From Aphelocoma coerulescens (taxonomy: Eukaryota > Chordata > Aves > Passeriformes > Corvidae), in assembly GCF_041296385.1 (NCBI RefSeq), contig NC_091015.1:89946004-90010003 (forward strand): a stretch of 64,000 bases of DNA. The letters run 5' to 3'. How positions within the stretch are numbered: position 1 is the first letter of the stretch; the number at the start of each line of letters is the position of its first letter. The translations under genes and the position numbers were made by a program. Positions 12,854-24,400 of this stretch are shown here, piece by piece. The notes beneath the pieces were generated by a model. The model made no database searches. It saw nothing but the letters and a program-made list of their open reading frames with translations, and was not told the origin of the DNA.

Positions 12854-12916
12854 ACTTAAGTGCTGTGACTACTTAAGTAAGTAGTATCACCACTTAAGTA
12901 CTATGGCTACTTAAGT
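12854..12916. repeat. Four-copy ACTTAAGT palindrome cluster
   Basis: The 8-bp palindrome ACTTAAGT starts at 12854, 12871, 12892 and 12909, with spacings of 17, 21 and 17 bp. It lies within degenerate CTACTTAAGTACTATGA-like units, an imperfect short tandem array of self-complementary cores. Confidence 0.8.
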
Positions 12917-13119
12917 ACTATGACACTGTAACATCTCTGTAGTTTCCTATCTAGCAGGGACAGCCAACAGTGCCCTGGGTTCTGTCAACAGGGTCACAGC
13001 CAGCACATGGAGGGGAGGAATTCTATCCCTCTGCTCAGCACTTGTAAGATTTCATTTTCCATCACCTGTGTCTAATTGTGGGCCCCTGATACAGGATGGA
13101 CATCAATAAAGTGAGTTTA

Positions 13120-13395
13120 GTGTCTGGGGGTTGGAACACTGTCCTCTGAGGAGGCCTGAGGGACGGGGGCTTTTTCAAGGCTGGGGAACTGAAGGCACTG
13201 GAGAGACCTCACAGCACTTTTCCAATACATCCAAGGAGACCACTGAGAAGAAGGAGACAAGCGCTTCACAGTGATGCACAGTGGGAGGATGGAAAGCAGA
13301 GAGCTCAACTGAAACATGAGAGCTACGATTTGCATATGGCAACAGTGGAGGAGTGGAACAGATTACCTACAGAGGCTGTGAAGACACCAACCTCA
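13120..13395 (+). mobile_element. CR1 LINE fragment, sense orientation
   Basis: Truncated CR1. The order is GGGGGTTGGAACACTGTCCT, then GAGGAGGCCTGAGGGACGGGG, CTGGAGAGACCTCACAGCAC, TTTTCCAATACATCCAAGGAG, GCGCTTCACAGTGATG and GAGTGGAACAGATTACC, matching the end of ORF2 and start of the 3' UTR. The terminal ATTCTRTGA tail is missing, so both ends are lost. It is in the same orientation as the 11263 copy but covers a different part of the element. Minus-strand open frame 13117-13335 is antisense to it. Confidence 0.75.
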
Positions 13396-16325
13396 CCAAT
13401 TTAGAGCAGTAAGTTCCTGTCCCTGTATGCACCTTCTTTCCTTACCTCCAGTACTTCACAGATTGTCATAGTGCCTCTTCACTCCTCATTTTTACTTAAA
13501 TACAAACAGTGACAACTATTAGCTATCCATATGCTCACCTGTAACAAATTTAAGCTTCATGAACCCACCAAACATAAGCTCTAACAACCTAACCGCAATG
13601 GGAAAACAAAATTCACTCCATACTTCATTCAACACTATTGCACATATTAACACAAATGACAGCAACACCACTTAACCATTTCACACAGCTGGAATTTTCC
13701 TGAGTGTTTTCTTCATGATAGCGATTAAAATATTATGAAAGACTTTCATTACTAAGACCAAGGTTTGGGGTTACAATATGAAGAAGCCCTCTTAAATACT
13801 GTATTGTCATCAATGTAAAATGACAGCATTAAATTTTGCTGATGTTTGAGAAAAAACCTCCCAAATCTGAGGTGCAGCTGGGAAAAAAATCCAACAAGGC
13901 ATCCAAATAGGTTGTGGAGGGTTGTCCTTGGGAGCAGGGAACACCTATTTGTCCTCCATTTGTGCAGAGCCAGACACAATAAACTCCTCATCCATGACAA
14001 GGGCTCTCAAGCACTGCAGCAACACAAATCCAAGGGTGAGCATAGTAGACTTATCCTGGTGCGTATTACAAATAATGGAATGTGTCCCTTGGCAATAAAA
14101 CGTGGGTCAGATAACCATCAGGCCCTGTATGTATATAATTAGGCATACAAAACTGGATCCAAGCTGAATAGCTGCTTTAAAAATATCCTTCAAGCCACAT
14201 TTTTTAAAGTTCTTCAGTTTAACATGGTAAAAGCACATAAGAAAGAGCAAGCATTGCAACTGTGTGGTTATCCAAGTCATTCCTATGTACAACTGAGTCG
14301 TCTCCTAGCAGCATCTTGTCTGTGCTAGGGGCTCATTAAAATGCTAAAAGGTAACCATCAGGAAGGTGCATGAGAATGTCATATGCAGGAGTGAGTTTAA
14401 GGCCCTTTCAAATTTTGGCTAAAAGATTACTAAGAGCAGAAATTTTGAGAAATTTCTGGATGCTTGTTAATCTTAAGGTATGTTTTCCATTCCTGAAGGA
14501 TCCTGCCAAATCTAAGGGAAGGGAGAAGGAGGGAGGATATAAAGTACTCATTGTTCCTGCTGAGTTTCCTTCTTGGTTTTTTTTCATTTTATCATTTAAA
14601 AAGAGTATTGTTTTACTTCAAATCTATTATAGAATAGGGAAGAGAACTTGGACCCTTAATTCAGCAATTGAACTCTACCAAGTTTTGTGCATATGAACAG
14701 TTCCTGTAACTTTCATGTAACTTATTACAGGTGTAAGTTGAGACATGATAAGACATTTGGTTAACTCAGATGTGTGTACATAATTTTCTTTGAATTTTCT
14801 TTGATCACTTCTGCAAAGCATTCGTCCCACTCACATGAGCACACTTAAAGAGAGGTGCCAGCATTACTCAGAGACTTACTCTGTTTGGATCATAGTTATT
14901 AATATTACAATTTATTCTTCTCCTTCCTTCCTGTGTGCTTGGCATCCTGCACAGGAAAGGGAAGGGGGGAGCAGGGGGAACCCATAAAACCAGCAGTATA
15001 TTTGTAGCGGGTGAGCAATGGAACTAATGGAACAGTAACAGAAAGAAGTAATCTGGTCTGAGAACAGGCACTTTTTCTGCCTTTTTTGTTGTTGTTGTTA
15101 TTTTAATAAAAAAGAAATACGCCTTTATTTCTAATAAAGATGAGACCTAATCCATTTTACATACATGAGGCTCACATTTAGGAGCTGAAAGAGAACTGGA
15201 GGAAGGTCTGACATTGGAGTTAGGGCTACAGAGAAGGACAGTACCTGAGGAGTCTGAACAATGGGACAATAGGGCCAAAATTAACTGGCAGGAGGAAAGA
15301 GGCAAGAGTGGAAGCACAGACAAAAGCATCAATGTTGTAATGGAGTGAAGGAAATGCCAAAAAACGTTCAACCTCCCCGACAGAAAGGATTCAGCAGAGC
15401 CTCAGTGTCAGGTTATGTACTCATACAATACTGCTGCCAGAGGGGCAGGATCAGTGCCGTGTCCCCACAACATCAGAAAGAAGACATGAGAATGAAGGTC
15501 ACCAGATACCATGAGACATAAAACAGGAACTGCAAAGACATTTTCTTGTTTATTGCATTTGAATAAACATAACTATCAGCAAAACTTAGTGATAGTGAGA
15601 CAAGCATAAAATTGCATCTCTCATACAGCCAAGGTCACAAAACAAAATATGGGGAAAAGCAATCTACAAAGGTATTTTCTTGGGGAAAATAAAGAATGGA
15701 TCTTTCTCTAGTAGACAAAGAAAAGGCCAAAACAATTGGAGGGAGTAACTTCTCATTTAATCTTCTTTGACTTTCACCATGAAATACATTTACCTCTACT
15801 TTACCCAGATACTGATATTTTTTGACTGTAGCAGCTCGATTGGACGTGAACCAACTGGAGAACTATAAAGGTTCCTTGCCTTGTGCAACAAGCAATGCAG
15901 GATGTGAATTTGAGCTCATGAATGAGATGCAGTTTTTCTCAGGCCTCAAATCAGGGGCATAAATCATGTGGAGTGAAATCAACCTCTACTACTAGATTAC
16001 ACCTACCTTACCGCTTGAGTGAGGCTATCAAGTTGTGTGAGACATGACACATAAAAATACCAAGCCTGTGCCAAGGACTTCACACATCCACTTCACCCCA
16101 AGCAAAGGAGGTTGGAAAAACACTGTTTTGAAAATTTTAATTGTCTTCAGTATTGTATACAGATTTAGATTTTTGAAACTAAGCGGTTTCTATCAGTTCA
16201 CTGAGTCTGCATGGGTGGAGAGCAGGTGTGGCTATTACAGCTCCAAATGCAGGGCAGAAGTCTTGTGATGGTTAGATAGACTTCTGGTCATGAATCCTGC
16301 ACTGATGCACAGAAAGCGCTGGCTG
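13396..16325. other. Unique AT-rich DNA, no gene recognised
   Basis: No recognisable gene, repeat or RNA. Frames of 60 to 108 codons occur (longest 14370-14696 +) without splice, codon or domain support. Confidence 0.45.
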
Positions 16326-16753
16326 TGATGCCTTAGGTTTTAACTTTCATATTTTTCAAATCCTGTACTGCCTAGTGTGTAACTCTGAAGTTTCCTGTAG
16401 CCTGTTAACTTCTGCTCTCTCATGCCAGGTAGACATAACAAAAGCCTCTCCGGGCCTGCTCTCCAAGAACATCCAGACTGTGCTAGGCCCAAAAAATATA
16501 AAGCAAAGAGCCTCTAAGGAGGAGCAAGCTGAGGGCAAATTACATCATTAACTGAAGCTTTAATTGGAGAATTAACCCTGATATGCAAATTAACCAAACC
16601 TATAAAATTGTGAAGAACTTGTGACCTGTCGTCCATCTTGGCAACAGCCTCTGGCTCCCAGGGGGTACCTTTGAAGGCCTTTCAAATAAATACCTACCTT
16701 TATTCCCTTACTCCTGTCTGGTCTCTGTTTCTAGGAGGCCTCTTAAGGCATCA
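16326..16753 (+). mobile_element. Solo LTR, class I ERV-like, intact ends and TSD
   Basis: A complete 428-bp solo LTR. It begins TGATGCCTTA and ends TAAGGCATCA, a perfect 10-bp terminal inverted repeat with TG...CA ends. Flanking GCTG at 16322-16325 and 16754-16757 is a 4-bp target-site duplication, the size usual for class I (gamma-like) ERVs. Internal signals are in the right order: octamer ATGCAAAT (16583-16590), TATA box TATAAAA (16601-16607) and polyA signal AATAAA (16685-16690). No internal retroviral sequence lies on either side, so the provirus was reduced by LTR-LTR recombination. The class is inferred from the duplication length; the family name is unknown. Confidence 0.85.
16601..16607 (+). 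promoter_or_regulatory. LTR TATA box with upstream octamer
   Basis: TATAAAA lies 84 bp before the AATAAA of the same LTR, with the octamer ATGCAAAT 18 bp upstream. This is the expected core promoter layout of a class I LTR. Current activity cannot be judged. Confidence 0.65.
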
Positions 16754-18025
16754 GCTGGACCTGCAAGAGCCACACTAAGTAGGTCTCAAGCAAAGAAGGG
16801 TTTGTTTGTTCAGAGATGTCTGTGCTGTGCCAGCACTGAGGTGACTAGGACCACAACCACTTGATGCAGAAGTCATACATAAAAGTATTCCCAAAACCAC
16901 AAAAAAATAAAACATTTTTGTAAAAAATATTCTTTACATGGTATATTTCATGCCAAAAATATGTCGCATCTCTTCAGCTCCTCAAAGACAGAGGCTGAAT
17001 GCAGCTGATCAGGCCACCAGCCAACTTTGTCTTTGAGCCTTGCAGCAGGAGAAGAATGGCACATTGCTCAGGAGCCAACCAGGGCATGCTTCTCCTGACT
17101 GCAGCTCCATGCCACAGCCAGCTGGAGACAGGGAGCTGCTCCCACATCACAGTCATGCAGGGCAGCCTCAGCTCAGTTCACATGCTCAAAGTTCAGAAGA
17201 CAAGGTGCTAAGGCAAACACAGTTGTCACAATCACTTAAGAGCAAAATGCCCAATTAAACCATGGGAATACAGCCCTCTGAAACCAGTGATTTTCTTCAC
17301 AGAACTTTGGCAGTAATCAGCTATCTTCTCTCTTTAACCTGTAATAGTTAAAGATGACATGGGAGTGATAATATGTACTAAAAAAATAAACAAATTCATG
17401 GGTTTGCCTCTTTTCCCCTTGCAGAACACAAGCTATATTGATGATTTCCTCACAACTGTGCCTGCTCCAGAGTTTGTCCAAAATGTTTTCTAAAATTAAT
17501 GCTGTTATTAAAAAAATAAAATGTTTGAAACATTTCCATGTTTATTAGGCTTCTTCCAGATATTGTTTGACAGTATGAAGGATAGGATTAAGATGTCTAG
17601 GTACTCTTACTAATGAAAAACAAAACAGCATTTGGGCTAACCTACTCTCCCAGAAACATATCTTGGGATCAAAATTAGCATTCACATTCTCTATTTTTAA
17701 ACAAAAATCCCTTTGTCCTGCACAGATTACCTGTTACCATTGTTCTCAGTTTTCAGCTGACTTCTCAGGAAAGGCAAAGAATCAAACAGCATGATATAAA
17801 TGGCCACAGGGTGAGACTGGGAATCACTGTGCGTCACTATTCAAGTGGCATAGCTTACTCCTGAGCTGTTATATTTAGGCTGAATATTCAATTTTCTAGA
17901 CAGAATAGCCACTGGAGAGAGAAATAAGGATCTGTGGAGTTGATGTCTAAGGAGATCCTAGACTTTAGACAGACCTGAAAAAAAGTTAATTCTTTATTAT
18001 ATTTCACCAAATACAGACAGGAACA
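16754..18025. other. Unique DNA, no gene recognised
   Basis: Begins with the right-hand GCTG target duplication of the solo LTR. Overlapping frames at 16974-17258 on both strands are not supported as genes. Nothing else recognised. Confidence 0.45.
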
Positions 18026-18405
18026 TGCGGTGGGGAGCAGAAATTTCTCTTGGGGTTGCAGGGCCATCCCTGCCGGGTCTCTCCCGCCTCCGTCCCCGCT
18101 CCCGCTGTCCCCTCAGGCTCGCAGGGCTGTTTCCCGCACGGTTCCCCCGCTCAGCCCTGGCTGCCGGGCAGCGTTTTGCCCTCCCTTGGCCAGGCTTTCC
18201 CCGGGGCTCTCGCCCGCCCGCCCGTGGCTGAGGGGCTCAGCCGTGCCCTGTGGCAAATGCTGGCTGTCTTTAAAATTAGCGCTCCTCCATCACTGCTGCT
18301 AAAAGTTGCAATAAAACTGTAACAAGACAAAGCTGTATCTCCTGAATCCCGGCTGAAATACCAAACTGGAAGCTTTGTCTTTACCATCCCAGCACCACCA
18401 CTGCA
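18026..18405 (+). mobile_element. GC-rich island, possible LTR
   Basis: A sharp CpG-rich block (about 18060-18250) in AT-rich DNA. It ends in TTTAAAATTAGCGCTCC, then GCAATAAAACTGTAAC with a polyA signal, then a C/T-rich U5-like stretch. TGCGGTGG at 18026 and CCACTGCA ending 18405 form a 7-of-8 inverted repeat with TG...CA ends. I see no target-site duplication (AACA versus CCAT). An LTR fits the AATAAA and ends best. A small CpG island or GC-rich first exon of a transcript is the alternative. The open frames at 18025-18322 are GC-driven. Confidence 0.38.
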
Positions 18406-21400
18406 CCATTTAAATCTGAAAGCTCTGTGCCTAATCTGGATGACTGTGGATACACTGATGCCTTTTCCAGCTGACCAACAATTTAGGGCATTTTGAACGG
18501 GGGAAGGAGAGAGAAAGGAGAGGAAGTGGGCACCAGATACTTACTAGAAAGCAATGTATTAACCCTGCAAAACTATTTATGCACACAAGTCATCCCAATT
18601 AAGCAACAAATGCCTCAACTGGAAAAAATGAGCAACGGGAAAGATTATCATATTTGTCTTTTAGTTATGATGTTAATTTAACTTGACTCCCAAGTTCAAA
18701 ATATACTATTATTATCGGTTGGTAGCTCAGATTTCATGAACAGTTTTCCCTCCAAAGGATACCAGTAGGGGTTTAAACTTCTCATTACAAGTTTGAAAGA
18801 TGTCAAAAGCTTGGCAACAGCAGTACAGCCCTCATTCAGCATTTGGGATAACCTGGAAAAGGCAGACCTTTTCCACTGTTTGTCTTCAGAGCTTTTGCTC
18901 TGACCAACCTTACCTCACTAGTTTAACAGATTTTCTTCCTTTCTCTAAATGATTTTACAAAACTATTTGTACAAGCAAACATCCCATATGTGAAGCAACT
19001 CACCTGAGAAGAAGGAAAACTTAATCATGCTCTAGAAATCTAACATCCTAAGTAACTTGTCCCCAGTTTGCCAGAAGCACCTGGGGACAGTAGGGACTGC
19101 TGCAAGGGGAAGAAGGCAGAAGGGAGGTGAGTGAGAGTACAACAGCTCACAGCACACATCAGCTTTTTGTATATCGATTAACCCTCATCTTAGCACATGA
19201 AATCTTCTGCAAACACTCTCAGGAAATTGTTTTAAGTGATTTCTAATTCAAGTGGAATGAACAGAAGCAATTAAATATTTTGAAATCTCCATCTTGCTGG
19301 TCTTAAATTACAGCAGATTGTGGGAAAACTTGAAAAGTTTCAAAGCTAAGGGAGCAAATTTTTCACATTGAACAGCATCATATGACTTTTAAATGTGAAA
19401 AAAAATTGCTTAAGGCAGACATCAGAAAAAAAATTAGATTTTTAAAAGCCTCAAAATAAATGGAGACCTGAAAGTTAGCTTTCTTCCAGTCCAAAATTCA
19501 GTAGGGAAGGAGACCAGAGATCACTGTGTTCATTTTGAGCCTAAGAGAATTCCATTTTAAAGAGCTCATAATAATCACAGCTGAAAAAAATCCTCTCTGC
19601 ATCTGCATGCTAATTTATCCCTTAACTTTCAGCCTTGGGTTAGTTTCCCAAAATTCATATTGTAATTCTGCATATATATATTTTTCAATGTCAAAGCCTC
19701 TGTCAGTCTGAAAAACTGTTATTTAGTGTCCAAATGTAAATACACATGCCACTAGAAAAAGGATCTATAGAAGAGGCTATGGACCATTTACTTTTTAAAT
19801 GTTCATTTAAAGACATACCTATATCATGAATGTAATCATAAAAATTGTGTATAATTTTAAAATAGACATCACCTGGAAAAATAACTTACAGATTGCAGGA
19901 CATTAGTGGAAATAGATGATACTATATGGAGACAATTAGTGGACTATATTCACAGGAATACTAATGCAGGAGAGGAACAATCACCGTGAAATATTTTCTC
20001 TTTCACAGGTATAGAAAATAAAATAATGAAGCTCTATTTCATTACAGACTGACAGGTGTTAACCTATATGAGAAACTGTTGCTTCCACTGTTAAAGGAAA
20101 CTGAAAGTTAACTTTGAAAAGAAGTGTTTCTAAAATGAAGTGGCACACAGCAAGAAATTTTAGTACCTTATTTGCAAGATGCAAGTTGGCTTTCCTAGAT
20201 GATGGAAAAGACTTTACGAGGAAAAATAAATTACACCTTGGTGATATGACTAACTGTGGTTCAGCTTTGAGAAGTAATGAACTAAGTTTACATGAATCTC
20301 ATTGCTAGAATTACCTAGTGAGTGTTTTCTTCTCAAACACCAGCAGTGCAAACTCCTCTCAGGACCAGAGGACTATATTTGGTTCCCTTCAGACCTCATA
20401 ACTGCATCATCAAAACCAGAACTGTTTCCCAAATTCTGAACTAATGTATAAAATGTGCTTATATTCCTTACATGAGTGTACCTATGCACCAAGAGTTTAC
20501 AACAAAACTTCTAAGTGTCCCATTAAGGCAGTCCATATATCCTGTCATTTTGCTCAGTATCCAATTCCCAGAGGTTTTAGAGATTGAAGGGAAGAAGAAA
20601 AAGGGTATATTGCAAACATACACAGAAAAAGCATTTCCCCAGCATCCTGTTATTCACAAGGAAACCTTGTTCTAATTCTCAGCAGTATGTATATTTATAC
20701 CACTGAACATCTTCTAAGAGTAAAATCCTCTTTTCAAAACAATCTCAAGAGGCAGTCTGCCATCTAAACTAGAAATTTCCTGGGCTGAATGGTGCCCATC
20801 CTATCCAAGCCCAGATGGCAGGACCAATGTCAAAGAACAAAAGGTGAAGAGACTAAGTAATCACAGGTGGTGAGATTAAAGAAAGGCATTTGAAGAAAGA
20901 TGGAGATGATTTGGAAGAAGTAAAGGTAAGTAGTGAAAATTATCAAGAATAGCCCCATCTCCTTTACCTAGAGGCTGAGTGCATACAGCAGCAAACACCA
21001 ACTGACGGCAATATAGGCACTATAAGGGACATAGGGAGAAAATATTTCAGAGACAGATGACACTTCTCAAAATGGGATAAATCCTCCTAGTGATTAGAAG
21101 TGAAATTAAAATTCTTTCCAACCTGTTAGGGTCTAAGATTTCTCTCAGAAAATACCTTCATCAGCAGATGCAACAGAAAAGGCCTGAGAAACAGTGGTGG
21201 GAGATGGGTCTGAATTGCCTGTGTCAAGTGTTGGCTTTTTGGGCCTCAAAGGCCGTCAAAAGCCACCTGCTGATGGGATTTGACAGGACACAGGTTGATG
21301 GTAGGTGAGCAAAGAAACAGATTTGAACTGACTCAGGGTGTGAGGAAGTGCACAGATGCCATGCAACCTTATACTCAGACCCTGAATCAATTAAAATCTT

Positions 21401-24400
21401 AGGGTACATCATAGTGTCTGCTTAGAGAATAAATGAGGTCAGGATGAACATGTATGTGCTCCTGCAGGAGATCTCATGGTCAGTGGTATCCAAGCAAACC
21501 ACGCTGGCAGCTCCTAGGGGTAAATCAAAAACCTGTAATCATCTTTGGGAATAAAAGTAGTAAGCACTCCACGGTGCAAAATGGTCATGACTTTCCCACA
21601 GTAAGAAACCCCTCATATTTATTGCAAGTACTAGCAAAACAAAACAAGGGCTCACAGCCAGCACAAGTTATCTTTTCCTCAGGTTCTCCTTTAAAAGTAG
21701 TATCTAAATACTAACTTTTTGTATTACAAATGCACCAACAGTGAAGCAACACAGCAGGATATCAGGGTCAGCTTTCTGCAGTCGATTTATGAGGTATAGT
21801 TTGTATCTTCTATCACACCAAAATGCTTATGCCAAAAAATCCACAAGAATACAGAGGAAGTACAGAAAGACAAACAACAGCTTTTTAAGACTTTCTACCA
21901 TATTTCTATACACATCTTGCTCTATTTATATTACCTCATGCTACCTATTCTGGCCATACAATTCAGTTAGCAAATCACAATCCAAGAAAGCTATCTGCTT
22001 TGTGACAATTTAAATAGTTAAAGCAACCAGCCTCCATAGACATAAACACCAAAAGCCATGTAAATAGATGGGGAATGTCAAGTATGTTGCAGACAAAGCA
22101 ATAGACTATTTATTACAGCAAAGACATTCCCAAGTATTCTCAAGCTGTAACCCCACCAAAAGTGTATCTTGGAGGCTGTTCTCATAATTTCACTCTGTAC
22201 CTCCTTCCTCCCTTCCCCAAAACAACAGGGACGATGGGAAAAATGATGTCATACATTTTGCTTGTTGAAGAGTCCCATAGGCAGCTAAAATATTACACGG
22301 TAGTTTTTCTTAACTATTGCTAAAGCCACAACAACACGTTCCAAAGTAGTCCCAACCACTTTTCCAACTGGAACAGATTTTCCTTGCTCTGAGCTCATTT
22401 AAAAAGGATTTTTGTCTTCACTTAGCACTATGTGCAATCAAGCCAACATAAGAAGTCCAAACAGTAAGTTTTCATCTACTAGCACAGGGACATGAGAGAA
22501 AATGGATATTTAACACTAATACCAGATAATAGGGCTGTTACACAAAATTCCATAAGCTCAGTGGGGAGTTTTTCATGCACAGTTCCTTCAAACCACTAAT
22601 TAGCAGAAGAAACTCACAGAATGTGCACACCCCCTATGTTCTTCCTTTTATTAGAAGGAAGCAGCAGGGTCGATTTCTTTTTTTAATATACTGAGGTCAG
22701 CATCATTTAAGACAAGTATCAAAACTTATTTGTTGAAAACCTACCGAACCCTTGTGTTGATTCTTGTGCCCATCTTTGATGTTTGTGGAGAACTGCAGAA
22801 CACAAAATAAAGAAAATTATAATCACCTTGCCATTATTTGAGTATGTCTGAATAATTTTCATGGGACAGGTGTGTGTTAATACATACAATATTGACTCTG
22901 TGTTTTGGTGCACATAAGAAATTAATACTTGATCTAAATACAGTCAGCTTAGTTCAATCAAAACTCAGAAAAATCTCAGAAAAAAAAAACTCAAAAGAAA
23001 AAAAACAAAAAACCCCAACCAAATAGTCAACAAAAGCATGAAACCTGTCATTGAAGTCAACTATTTATGTTCTCAGCTCATAGCTATTTTTTTTTCTTCA
23101 GTGTATCTTATGGTCAGTCTAACTTTTCACTTTTTAATATCAAATTATCTATAAAAGAACAGTGGCAGAAGACTGTACTCAAGACAGATAATAGTCTTTT
23201 GATTGAAACTTTTCTTAATCCTCCCTTTTTCATTCAGAATGTGACCACATTCCCAGAAGATACCAAATAATATTAATCTCTCATCACTGTTTATAAGGTT
23301 TGCAAGAAGTTTTGAAAGAGACTTGTCAAAGTGTATTAAAACTGCAGCATTTCCAAAACAGTCCCAGCTGATTAACAGGAAGCTATACATTAGCGACCTA
23401 TTGAACTTTAAACACTTAAAATGTCATTTTTCCCAGACTGATAGAATTTAAAAAAAAATCAGAAGCAAAAGGTAAGGATGGGATCACGCAAAACTCTAAA
23501 TCTAGTGCAGACTCAGATCTGTGATGTGCAGTTTTTTAACTTGACTTACTCTGTTGTGAACTTGCAGTGCAGTGAAGGTCTGTGGACATCCCGAACCAGA
23601 AACTACTGCTTTGCAGAATTTCATTATGAGGTTACAGCACAGCATGGGAATCTCAGATCCTCAGCACTAAAATGGAGGAGAAAAAAATGCTCCTAATAGC
23701 TAAGAAACAGAGACACACCAATTCCAGCCAGCTGCTGTGCAGAATAAAACAACCCTTTTGCGATTACACGGTTTATGACTATATGGCTACAGGTGCTTAC
23801 TGTCATGGTACTAGACTGAACAGACATTAGTGACAACAACAGAAAAGTAGAAAATATCATAGATAAGAAACACTCCAACACACTAGGGGAACATGAAGGG
23901 ACAGCAGTCTAACAGGAGAAAAACCTACAGGCATAATATCAGGAACACTGCAATGAGGGCACTGGCCTCCACTGATGACACTGGAGGCATTGGGATAAAG
24001 CCCTAAGAATGGTCCTGAGGGAGCAGAGAGTAATGCTAAGACAAGAGCAAGATCAGCCTCTTCTCTGAATGTGTTGCTCTAATCACTCTCTACCCTTTGC
24101 ACCTTTGCCATCTGTGTGTTCACACACCCAATCCCCATATTTTTCACTGCCAATTTGATTTTTAACTGAGCATCGCCACCTAAGGGAAGACTCTACACAC
24201 TTCCATTTACCAACTCCATGTGGCTTCTGCCACAATCTTGGAGATGCATCTCCCCAGATCTCCCTTTTCCAGCCAACCCCAGGAAGTCCCAGCAAGTATT
24301 AACCTAATGGACAATTCCATGTTCTTATCCAGTTAGTTGGCAGTGTTCAGTTACCTTTGAAATTCCCCACAATTCACACTGATCCATAACACCTGTCTTG

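Noticed and set aside
18717..18745. A-box-like GGTTGGTAGCTCAG
   Set aside because: No B box or anticodon arm downstream; chance match.
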